A stretch of 33,731 nt of DNA from Brevundimonas sp. UBA5866 (lineage in GTDB: Bacteria; Pseudomonadota; Alphaproteobacteria; Caulobacterales; Caulobacteraceae). The notes beneath the pieces are model-generated. The model was not told the origin of the DNA, did no database searches, and saw only the letters and a list, made by a program, of their open reading frames with translations. A program made the position numbers and the translations under genes. The stretch covers positions 13,496 to 47,226 of the forward strand of contig NZ_DJFS01000006.1 in assembly GCF_002432125.1 (NCBI RefSeq). Reading direction: 5' to 3'. This document shows positions 1-6,489 of the stretch, piece after piece (positions within the stretch are counted from its first letter, which is position 1; every line of letters starts with the position of its first letter).

Positions 1-1239
1 AAGACGCTGGAAGAGCCGCCGCCCCACGCCAAATTCATCTTCGCCACGACCGAGATCCGCAAGGTTCCGGTGACCATCCTGTCCCGCTGCCAGCGTTTCG
101 ACCTGCGCCGCGTGGAGCCGGACGTTCTGTCGGGCCATCTTGGCCGCGTGGCCGAGCGCGAGGGCATGAAGATCGAGCAGGAGGCGCTGGCCCTGATCGC
201 CCGCGCCGCCGAAGGTTCGGTCCGTGACGGCCTGTCTCTGCTGGATCAGGCGCTGGTCCAGGGCGAGAAGGGCGAGGTGGTCGCCGCCGAGACGGTGCGC
301 GACATGCTGGGCCTTGCCGACCGCACCCAGACCATCGCCCTGTTTGAATCCATCATGGCGGGCCGCACTGCCGAGGCACTCCAGAATTTCCGCACCCTGT
401 ACGGCTATGGCGCCGATCCGGTGCAGATCACCAATGACCTGCTGGAGCATTGCCACGCGGCCTCGGTCGCCAAGATGCTGGGCCCGAACGCCACGCGCCT
501 GCCCAATGACCAGGCGCAGAAGCTGACGGCGCTGGGCGCGGCCATCTCGGCGGCCACCCTGTCGCGCAGCTGGTCCATGCTGCTGAAGGCGCTGGACGAG
601 GTGCGGCGCGCGCCCAACCCTGCCGATGCGGTGGAAATGGCCATTGTGCGTCTGGCCTATGCGGCGGACCTGCCGTCGCCGGAAGATGCGCTGAAGTCGA
701 TCCGCGACGGACAACTGCCTGGCGGTGGTGCCGGTCCCCGTGGCGGTGGAAGTGGTGGTGGTGGAGGCGGGGCCTCGGCCATGCTGCAACCCCAGCCGGT
801 TCAGGCCCCCAAACTGCCCAATCCGCAGACCTTCGAACAGGTGGTCGCCCTGATCGGTCAAAAGCGCGAAATCACCCTGCAACTGGATGTAGAGCGTTTC
901 GTGCGTCCGGTCAGCTTCAAGCCCGGCGCCATCACCTACGAGCCGGTCGAGGGCGCGCCCTTCGATCTGGCACGCCGTCTGTCGTCGCGTCTGAAGGAAT
1001 GGACGGGTCGTACATGGCTTATCGCCGCCAACGGTCAGGGCGGCGGCGAGACCATGATCGAGAAGCACAACAAGGCCAAGGCGGCCCAGCGTCAGGCGGT
1101 CGAGACGGACCCGTTCATCGTCTCCCTTCTGGCGGCTTTCCCCGGTGCCGAGATCAAGGACATCCGCACTATGGCCCCTGCCGTGGAGACACCCTCCATC
1201 CCCGATGATCCCGAAGCGCATAGCGACGACGATGGCTGA
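1..1239 (+). CDS. dnaX: DNA polymerase III subunit gamma/tau, 3' part
   Basis: Clamp-loader ATPase subunit of the DNA polymerase III holoenzyme. The frame is open from base 1 and starts in the middle of the protein: the first residues read KTLEEPPPHAKFIFATTE, the conserved sensor-1 region of DnaX, followed by the ILSRCQRFDLRR motif. The Walker A part therefore lies outside the window. About 412 residues are present: the end of the AAA+ module, the helical collar domain, a glycine-rich linker (bases 721-780, GGGAGPRGGGSGGGGGG) and a tau-type C-terminal region that should contact the polymerase and helicase. No A-rich slippery heptamer like that of E. coli dnaX is visible before the linker. The gene ends at TGA 1237-1239, directly before a strong terminator. 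Confidence 0.95.
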   Translation, partial: KTLEEPPPHAKFIFATTEIRKVPVTILSRCQRFDLRRVEPDVLSGHLGRVAEREGMKIEQEALALIARAAEGSVRDGLSLLDQALVQGEKGEVVAAETVRDMLGLADRTQTIALFESIMAGRTAEALQNFRTLYGYGADPVQITNDLLEHCHAASVAKMLGPNATRLPNDQAQKLTALGAAISAATLSRSWSMLLKALDEVRRAPNPADAVEMAIVRLAYAADLPSPEDALKSIRDGQLPGGGAGPRGGGSGGGGGGASAMLQPQPVQAPKLPNPQTFEQVVALIGQKREITLQLDVERFVRPVSFKPGAITYEPVEGAPFDLARRLSSRLKEWTGRTWLIAANGQGGGETMIEKHNKAKAAQRQAVETDPFIVSLLAAFPGAEIKDIRTMAPAVETPSIPDDPEAHSDDDG

Positions 1240-1243
1240 CGAA

Positions 1244-1280
1244 AAAGGCCGCCTCCCTAGGGAAGCGGCCTTTCTCTTTT
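1244..1280. terminator. Bidirectional intrinsic terminator between dnaX and the RutE-like gene
   Basis: The arms AAAGGCCGC (1244-1252) and GCGGCCTTT (1265-1273) are perfectly complementary. The loop region TCCCTAGGGA is itself palindromic. A T-rich run follows on the plus strand and an A-run precedes, so the structure can stop both dnaX and the convergent gene. Confidence 0.85.
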
Positions 1281-1296
1281 CGGGCGGTTCTGCGCG

Positions 1297-1926
1297 TCAG
1301 ACGATCTGGGCGGCGCGCTCGAACGGCAGGCGCGGAGAGCGCGGGAACAGGTTCTCGTCGGTGCCGTAGCCGAGGTTGATGACCATGTTCACCTCGACGT
1401 CGCCTTCGGGGAAGAACTCCTTCTTCACGGCGTCGAAGTCGAAGCCGGTCATCGGGCCGACATCCAGCCCCAGTGCACGGGCAGCCGCGATCAGATAGCC
1501 GGCCTGCAGCGAGGCGTTCTTGTGCGCGACCTCGCGGCGGCCCTCGCGGGTCGGGAACCAGTCCCTGGCACCCGGCGCGTGCGGGAACAGCTCCGGCAGG
1601 GTTTCGTGGAAGTTCACGTCATAGCCGACGATGACCGCGACCGGAGCCTGACGGGTCTTGGATTGGTTGCCGCCATCCATCAGCGGGACCAGTCGGTCCT
1701 TGCCCGCTTCCGAAGTCACGAAAACAAAGCGTGCAGGCGTCGAGTTGGCAGCGGTGGGTCCGAACTTCACCAGATCGTAGAGTTGCTTCAGCGTGTCCTC
1801 GCCGACCGGACGATCACTCCATGCATTGCGGGTGCGCGCGTCGGTGAAGAGTTGCGCCAGAACCTGGTCGGCAACCGGCTGGCTACGATCGTACGAATTA
1901 TCATAGGCCAAGGTGGCCTCCATCAA
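1297..1926 (-). CDS. Nitroreductase-fold flavoprotein, malonic semialdehyde reductase (RutE/HadB-like)
   Basis: A 209-residue protein of the FMN-dependent nitroreductase family. The pattern LFTDARTRNAW, then KFGPTAANSTPARFVF, GNQSKTRQAPVAVIV, LGLDVGPMTGFD and VINLGYG matches the RutE/HadB subgroup along its full length; E. coli RutE is 196 residues. RutE reduces malonic semialdehyde to 3-hydroxypropionate in pyrimidine breakdown. No other rut gene is nearby, so here it may instead act as a general NAD(P)H oxidoreductase. It lies antisense between dnaX and ybaB, convergent with dnaX and divergent from ybaB. Two start codons are adjacent (MM); the first is used here. Family assignment is firm, substrate is inferred. 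Confidence 0.88.
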   Translation of the reverse strand: MMEATLAYDNSYDRSQPVADQVLAQLFTDARTRNAWSDRPVGEDTLKQLYDLVKFGPTAANSTPARFVFVTSEAGKDRLVPLMDGGNQSKTRQAPVAVIVGYDVNFHETLPELFPHAPGARDWFPTREGRREVAHKNASLQAGYLIAAARALGLDVGPMTGFDFDAVKKEFFPEGDVEVNMVINLGYGTDENLFPRSPRLPFERAAQIV

Positions 1927-2060
1927 TTAACTAGAACAACTGCTGTTGCAGATAGCGGGTTTGGCAAAAGATGCAAGAGGAAGAGCGCAAGTTTTTTACC
2001 GGTTCCCTCTTCGCGGTTAGGGACTGGAGACGCGCCGCGGAACACCTTATCTAGGGGGGT

Positions 2061-2390
2061 ATGAAAGACCTTAGCGCACTTATGAAACAGGCTCAGGCCA
2101 TGCAGGAGAAACTGCAGGAGGCCCAGGCCAAGATGGCTGAATCCACCGCCGAGGGCACTTCGGGTGGCGGTCTGGTGACTGTGACCCTCAAAGGGCCGGG
2201 CGAAGTGACCGGCGTCAAAATCGACGACAGCCTGATGGCTCCGGGCGAGGGCGAGATCCTGTCCGATCTGATCGTCGCCGCCCATGCCGATGCCAAACGC
2301 AAGCTGGACGAGATCAACAATGCCCTGATGCGCGACGCGACGGGTCCGATGGCCGGAATGAATATTCCGGGCATGCCGAAGCTGTTCTGA
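2061..2390 (+). CDS. ybaB: YbaB/EbfC family nucleoid-associated protein
   Basis: A 109-residue DNA-binding protein of the YbaB/EbfC family. It begins with a long amphipathic helix (MKQAQAMQEKLQEAQAKM), followed by the conserved GGGLVTVTLKGPGEVTGVKID strand region and a C-terminal helix with AHADAKRKLDEI. Members form tweezer-shaped dimers that coat DNA. Its TGA overlaps the recR start by one base (TGATG), so the two are translationally coupled, as in the common dnaX-ybaB-recR arrangement. A six-G run ends two bases before the start codon, which is close for a ribosome binding site. Confidence 0.93.
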   Translation: MKDLSALMKQAQAMQEKLQEAQAKMAESTAEGTSGGGLVTVTLKGPGEVTGVKIDDSLMAPGEGEILSDLIVAAHADAKRKLDEINNALMRDATGPMAGMNIPGMPKLF

Positions 2391-2992
2391 TGGCGGCAAC
2401 CGCAGGGCCGGAAATCGAGCGCCTCATTTCCCTGCTGGCAAAACTGCCGGGCATGGGGCCACGTTCGGCGCGTCGTGCAGCGCTGGCCCTGCTCAAACGG
2501 CGCGAGCAGTTGCTTGTGCCGTTGGCGGCCTCTCTGGCGGAAACGGCGGAAAAGGTCGTCAATTGTTCGGTCTGTTCTGCGCCGGATACGCGCAACCCCT
2601 GTGCGATCTGTTCGGACCAGAGCCGCGACAATGCCCTCATCTGCGTGGTCGAGGAGGCCGGGGCACTGTGGGCGATGGAACGCTCGGGTGCCTTCCGTGG
2701 CAAATACCATGTGCTGGGCGGGCTTCTGTCGGCACTCGATGGTGTCGGGCCTGACCAGATTCGCGTCGGTGAGTTGATCGGTCGTGCCAAGGCCGGTGAT
2801 GTCCGCGAGGTGGTACTGGCCTTGCCCGCCACGGTCGACGGTCAGACCACAGCGCACTATCTGTCGGAAAAACTTGCGGCAGCCGGTGTCGAGGTGACCA
2901 GTCTCGCGCGCGGCGTTCCGGTCGGCGGCGAGCTGGATTGGCTGGACGATGGCACGATCGTGCAGGCCCTGCGGGCACGCCGTCCGGCCTGA
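2390..2992 (+). CDS. recR: Recombination mediator protein RecR
   Basis: A 200-residue protein of the usual RecR length. It acts with RecF and RecO to load RecA on single-stranded gaps. Visible in order are the helix-hairpin-helix motif (LPGMGPRSARRAAL, residues about 17-30), a four-cysteine zinc finger (CSVCSAPDTRNPCAIC, about 57-72) and the Toprim domain (from ICVVEEAGALWAMERSG onward, with GGLLSALDGVGPDQIRV). The C-terminal GGELDWLDDGTIVQALRAR is also typical. It is coupled to ybaB by a one-base overlap. Confidence 0.97.
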   Translation: MAATAGPEIERLISLLAKLPGMGPRSARRAALALLKRREQLLVPLAASLAETAEKVVNCSVCSAPDTRNPCAICSDQSRDNALICVVEEAGALWAMERSGAFRGKYHVLGGLLSALDGVGPDQIRVGELIGRAKAGDVREVVLALPATVDGQTTAHYLSEKLAAAGVEVTSLARGVPVGGELDWLDDGTIVQALRARRPA

Positions 2993-3013
2993 AGCCTGCC
3001 ATTGCGTCCGTTG

Positions 3014-3036
3014 TTGACGTATTAAGCGCCCTATAC
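3014..3036 (+). promoter_or_regulatory. Candidate promoter for rmuC
   Basis: TTGACG (3014-3019) followed 11 bases later by CTATAC (3031-3036). This fits the Caulobacter housekeeping pattern TTGACG, 10-14 bases, GC-TA-N-A-W-C reasonably well. It sits 30 bases before the chosen rmuC start and just after recR, so rmuC may have its own promoter. It was found by eye only. Confidence 0.45.
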
Positions 3037-3066
3037 AGACCGGACGGGATTAGAGGTCGGTCTATA

Positions 3067-4479
3067 ATGGTTCAAATTCTTCTTGTTGTTGCTGTGGTTC
3101 TGTCTGCGGTTTCGGCTGTGCTGGGTTTTCTCGGCTTTACAGCGGCCAAGCGGGCAGAGGCGGCGGCTATGTCCGATGATCTGGCCGATATGGTCGAGGC
3201 GGCCCTGCGCCGCGAACTGGGCCAGATGCGCCTGGAGTTCGACTCCAAATCCGCCACCCAGCGTCAGGAGCTGGCGCAGGCTTTGTCCGCCAATGCCGGC
3301 CAGCTGGGCCAGCAGCTGTCGGCCCTGACGGCCAGCTTCGACACCCGCCTGACAGCCTTTGCCGAAATCCAGCAGAAGACCGGCAGCGATCTGGCCGAAA
3401 CCCAGAGCAAGCGCCTGAGCGAAACCAATCAGGCCGTGGCCAAGCTGTCAGAGGCCCTTCAGGTCCAGCAGAAGGAAGGCCGCGAGGCCATGACGCTTGA
3501 GCTGGAAAAGGTCCGCGCCACGGTCGGCAAGAACCTCGAAACCCTGCGCAAGGACAACGAGGAAAAGCTGGAGAAAATGCGCGCCACCGTCGAGGAGAAG
3601 CTGCAGGGCACCTTGGAGCAGCGCCTGGGCGAAAGCTTCAAACAGGTGTCGGACCGTCTGGAAGCGGTACACAAGGGCCTTGGCGAGATGCAGTCTCTGG
3701 CCAGCGGCGTGGGCGATCTCAAACGCGTACTGACCAATGTCAAAACGCGCGGCGGCTGGGGCGAGATGCAGCTGGGGGCCATCCTCGAAGAGATGCTGGC
3801 ACCGGAGCAATATGTCTCCAACACCCAGATCGACCCGTCGTCCGCCCAGCGCGTCGAGTTTGCCGTCCGCATGCCGGGGCAGGGCGATGGCGAGCCGATC
3901 CTGCTGCCGATCGACGCCAAATTCCCGCACGAGGATTACGACCGTTTGCTGACCGCGCAGGACCTCGGCGACATGGTCCAGATCGACGCGGCTGCCAAAC
4001 AGCTGGAACGCGCCGTGCGCCTTCAGGCCAAGACGATCTCGGACAGCTATATCAAGCCGCCCTATTCGACCGACTTCGCCGTCATGTACCTGCCGACCGA
4101 GGGCCTCTATGCCGAGGTCGCGCGCCGACCCGGCCTGATCCGCGAAATCCAGACCCAGCACCGCGTCATGGTGGCGGGCCCATCGAACCTCGCGGCCTTC
4201 CTCAATTCGCTGCAGATGGGTTTCCGCACCCTCGCCATCCAGAAACGCTCCAGCGAGGTCTGGCAGGTTCTGGGCGCGGCCAAGGCCGAGTTCCAGAAAT
4301 ACGGCGACGTCTGGGACAAGCTGGGCAAGCAGCTGGATACCGCCCGCAAGACCGTGGACGAGGCCGGCAAACGCACCCGCGCCGTCGAGCGCCGCCTGCG
4401 CGGTGTCGAGGTGCTGGATGCTCCGGTCGCCTCAACCCTTCTGGAAGCGCCGGATGCCGAGGACATGGCCGATCTATAA
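3067..4479 (+). CDS. rmuC: DNA recombination protein RmuC
   Basis: A 470-residue RmuC-family protein, linked to limiting DNA inversions and rearrangements. The open frame continues upstream to 2938 over recR, but the ATG at 3067 gives the typical form: an N-terminal membrane helix (ILLVVAVVLSAVSAVLGFLGF) followed by a long coiled coil (about residues 25-230). The nuclease-like RmuC domain follows, with TRGGWGEMQLGAILEEML, LLPIDAKFPHEDYDRL and the YLPTEGLYAEV and AGPSNLAAFLNSLQMGF motifs. GAGG lies about ten bases upstream of this start, and a candidate promoter lies between recR and it. Confidence 0.93.
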   Translation: MVQILLVVAVVLSAVSAVLGFLGFTAAKRAEAAAMSDDLADMVEAALRRELGQMRLEFDSKSATQRQELAQALSANAGQLGQQLSALTASFDTRLTAFAEIQQKTGSDLAETQSKRLSETNQAVAKLSEALQVQQKEGREAMTLELEKVRATVGKNLETLRKDNEEKLEKMRATVEEKLQGTLEQRLGESFKQVSDRLEAVHKGLGEMQSLASGVGDLKRVLTNVKTRGGWGEMQLGAILEEMLAPEQYVSNTQIDPSSAQRVEFAVRMPGQGDGEPILLPIDAKFPHEDYDRLLTAQDLGDMVQIDAAAKQLERAVRLQAKTISDSYIKPPYSTDFAVMYLPTEGLYAEVARRPGLIREIQTQHRVMVAGPSNLAAFLNSLQMGFRTLAIQKRSSEVWQVLGAAKAEFQKYGDVWDKLGKQLDTARKTVDEAGKRTRAVERRLRGVEVLDAPVASTLLEAPDAEDMADL

Positions 4480-4501
4480 ACGCTAGCCAGGTCTCCGATA
4501 A

Positions 4502-4559
4502 AAATGACAAGCGTGCTTGACAGGACGGATATGGCGTCTGTAAAGTGTCCTTGTCATTT
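4502..4559. promoter_or_regulatory. Promoter flanked by perfect inverted repeats (candidate operator for the downstream XRE regulator)
   Basis: AAATGACAAG (4502-4511) is repeated in perfect inverted form as CTTGTCATTT (4550-4559). A third, one-mismatch copy in inverted orientation (CTTGACA, 4516-4522) contains the likely -35 box TTGACA (4517-4522). A -10-like TGTAAA follows 16 bases later. The first and second copies form the near-palindrome TGACAAG-CGTG-CTTGACA. This looks like an autoregulatory operator for the small XRE protein encoded at 5059-5256. The binding partner is inferred. Confidence 0.6.
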
Positions 4560-4572
4560 ATAGAGAGGCCCC

Positions 4573-5046
4573 ATGCTCAGTCGCCTGTTTTCCACTCCCA
4601 AAGGCCGCATCCTCAGTGCGATCGTTTTCTTTTTGATCGCGCTGATCGGCGGCGGCGTTCTGGGATTCGTCCAAGGCCACGCCAACGCGACAGGGCAGTT
4701 CACTGCTGTCGAGAGCCCGAGCTTCATCTGGATCATCGGGGTGGTTGCGGTCGTCCTGTCTTTGGGCAGTTTCGTCTATGGTGCCTACTGGATGAAATCC
4801 ATCGACGAGGCTGCACAAGAAGCCCACAAATGGTCGTGGTACTGGGGCGGTTCCGCCGCCTTGACCGTGGGCATGGTGATGTTTGTCCTCTCTTTCGCCC
4901 CGGCAACCGAAAAGTGGGATGTTCCGACCCTTCACCATCGCACCGACCCTGTCGCCTATGCGGCTTCGGGTGCCTTCGGACTGATGCTGTTGCTGATCAT
5001 TGGCTACAGCATTGCGTGGGCGTGGTGGTGGTTCAGCCGTCGATGA
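4573..5046 (+). CDS. Four-helix membrane protein of unknown function, in a cassette with an XRE regulator
   Basis: A 157-residue integral membrane protein with four hydrophobic segments, at about residues 13-34 (ILSAIVFFLIALIGGGVLGF), 51-72 (FIWIIGVVAVVLSLGSFVYG), 90-108 and 131-152 (SGAFGLMLLLIIGYSIAWAW). It ends in the positively charged WWWFSRR. No known enzyme motif is visible and the family is not recognised. A purine-rich GAGAGG precedes the ATG. The XRE-type regulator gene starts 12 bases downstream of its stop, and a promoter framed by inverted repeats lies upstream. This layout suggests co-expression with, and control by, that regulator. Confidence 0.8.
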   Translation: MLSRLFSTPKGRILSAIVFFLIALIGGGVLGFVQGHANATGQFTAVESPSFIWIIGVVAVVLSLGSFVYGAYWMKSIDEAAQEAHKWSWYWGGSAALTVGMVMFVLSFAPATEKWDVPTLHHRTDPVAYAASGAFGLMLLLIIGYSIAWAWWWFSRR

Positions 5047-5058
5047 GGAGAGCCACCT

Positions 5059-5256
5059 ATGAATAACCGCCTCAAGGTTCTCCGCGCCGAGCGTGACTGG
5101 TCACAGGCCCATCTGGCTGAACTGCTCAACGTCTCGCGCCAGACCATCAATGCCCTTGAAACCGGCAAATACGATCCGTCACTGCCGCTGGCCTTCAAGA
5201 TCGCCCGCCTGTTCGAACTGCAGATCGAAGACATTTTCATCGACGAAGCGGCCTGA
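5059..5256 (+). CDS. Small XRE/Cro-C1 type helix-turn-helix transcriptional regulator
   Basis: A 65-residue protein that is almost only a helix-turn-helix domain: LKVLRAERDWSQAHLAELLNVSRQTINALETGKYDPSLPLAFKIARLFELQIEDIF. The WSQAHLAE and VSRQTINALE blocks are the classic scaffold and recognition helices, and the YDPSL turn is typical of this single-domain subgroup. GAGGAG is well placed before the start. It follows the four-helix membrane protein gene by 12 bases and probably represses the shared promoter at 4502-4559. No ligand or dimerisation domain is present. Confidence 0.9.
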   Translation: MNNRLKVLRAERDWSQAHLAELLNVSRQTINALETGKYDPSLPLAFKIARLFELQIEDIFIDEAA

Positions 5257-5289
5257 TCCCGACTTCGGAAAATCATAAGGAAACGCCCC

Positions 5290-6222
5290 ATGTTCAAAAC
5301 TGCTCGACGCCTGCTGGTTTCGGCGGCTGCCGTTGGTACACTCTTCCTCGCGCCTTCGGTCGCCTTTGCCGAACAGGCACCGGCGACGGTGTCGGCCATC
5401 CCGCAGGCCCAGGGTCAAGGCCCGGCCATGTGGGTCATCCGCGACGAGGACTCGACCCTTTATCTGTTAGGCAGTTTCCACCTGCTGCGTCCGTCTACGG
5501 GCTGGAGCACGCCGCAGATGGAGCAGGCTTTCGCATCGGCGGATGAAATCTGGCTGGAACTGACCGATGCCGATGACGTGGCCCAGGCCCAGCAGTTGAT
5601 GGTGCAACACGGTCTTTCGCCGGACCGTCCGCTCTCCAGCCTGCTGTCGGCCGAGGACATGGCCATGCTGGATGCCGCTGCGGTGAAGATGGGCGCAAAC
5701 GCTGCCGCTTTCGATCCGATGCGCCCTTGGCTGGTCTCGATGCAGCTGGTGCTGGTCCAGATGGTCGCCAACGGCTATGATCCGAACGCAGGCGTTGAAA
5801 AGGTGCTGACGGCGCGTGCCGCTGCTCTGGGCAAGCCGCTGAAAGGCTTCGAGAGCTTGAAGGAGCAGATCGAACTGATGGCCGGCATGTCCGAAGAGGG
5901 GCAGGTCGAAATGCTCCGCGCCGGATTGAAAGACCTGAACGAAACTCCCGAAGAAATCGATAAACTGGTTCAGGCCTGGTCCACGGGCAATATCGACTAC
6001 ATCGATCAGGACATGGTCCAGAAGATGAAGGTCCAATCCCCAGAGGCCTATGACATCATGCTGACCCGCCGCAACGCCAACTGGACCCGTCAGATCAAGA
6101 CCCTGCTGGAAGGCTCGGGTACGGCCTTCATCGCCGTGGGTGCCGCCCACCTTGCCGGTCCGGACAGTGTTCAGGCCATGCTGGCCGCCGAGGGTATCCA
6201 GGCGGAACGCCTGCCGAACTAA
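5290..6222 (+). CDS. TraB/GumN family secreted protein
   Basis: A 310-residue protein of the TraB/GumN family, which shares a fold with the erythromycin esterase/TIKI-like metalloproteases; the biochemical role of bacterial members is poorly known. The N-terminus is a signal peptide (RRLLVSAAAVGTLFLAPSVAFA, cut before EQ). Typical motifs follow: LYLLGSFHLLRP (first GxxH), EIWLELTD, GLESL-like GFESLKEQIELMAGM, the RNANWTRQI block and the C-terminal FIAVGAAHLAGPDSV. A SD-like AAGGAAA precedes the ATG. It lies 33 bases after the XRE gene in the same direction and may share its transcript. A strong terminator follows. Confidence 0.88.
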   Translation: MFKTARRLLVSAAAVGTLFLAPSVAFAEQAPATVSAIPQAQGQGPAMWVIRDEDSTLYLLGSFHLLRPSTGWSTPQMEQAFASADEIWLELTDADDVAQAQQLMVQHGLSPDRPLSSLLSAEDMAMLDAAAVKMGANAAAFDPMRPWLVSMQLVLVQMVANGYDPNAGVEKVLTARAAALGKPLKGFESLKEQIELMAGMSEEGQVEMLRAGLKDLNETPEEIDKLVQAWSTGNIDYIDQDMVQKMKVQSPEAYDIMLTRRNANWTRQIKTLLEGSGTAFIAVGAAHLAGPDSVQAMLAAEGIQAERLPN

Positions 6223-6247
6223 GTCCCTGTCGGATAGAATAGTTTTT

Positions 6248-6280
6248 AAGGCCCGGCCATTGCGCCGGGCCTTTTCATTT
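6248..6280 (+). terminator. Intrinsic terminator after the TraB/GumN gene
   Basis: Perfect 10-bp stem AAGGCCCGGC (6248-6257) and GCCGGGCCTT (6264-6273) with a six-base loop, followed by a T-rich tail. Confidence 0.88.
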
Positions 6281-6333
6281 GCACCGCCGCTGCTATGTTC
6301 GCCCCATCATCCGGCGAAAGTTTCCTGGACCGG

Positions 6334-6408
6334 GCGGGTATAGTTCAGAGGTAGAACGTCAGCTTCCCAAGCTGAATGTCAGGGGTTCGATTCCCCTTAC
6401 CCGCTCCA
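6334..6408 (+). tRNA. tRNA-Gly (anticodon CCC)
   Basis: A complete cloverleaf can be folded by hand. Acceptor arms are GCGGGTA (6334-6340) and TACCCGC (6398-6404). The D stem is GTTC/GAAC. The anticodon stem is TCAGC/GCTGA with loop TTCCCAA, giving anticodon CCC at 6366-6368. The T arm is AGGGG-TTCGATT-CCCCT. CCA is encoded (6406-6408). It decodes GGG glycine codons. It lies between the TraB/GumN terminator and amn. Confidence 0.96.
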
Positions 6409-6489
6409 AAAATCATCCTGAAACACGATGTTGCGGGCTTTGACATTCAGATGTCTCGCCTTTGTCACGGTTTTCCGTTAGAGGAAGCC

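Noticed and set aside
781..850. Possible programmed frameshift site in dnaX after the glycine linker
   Set aside because: The only run (GCC CCC AAA) does not follow the X-XXY-YYZ pattern in the zero frame and has no A-run or following stem.
1522..2064. 180-codon plus-strand frame antisense to the RutE-like gene
   Set aside because: The opposite strand carries a full-length, well-matched nitroreductase; this frame has no motif.
6376..6489. N-terminal extension of amn into the tRNA gene
   Set aside because: The first codons would lie in the tRNA-Gly body; the start at 6490 has the ribosome binding site and the family N-terminus.
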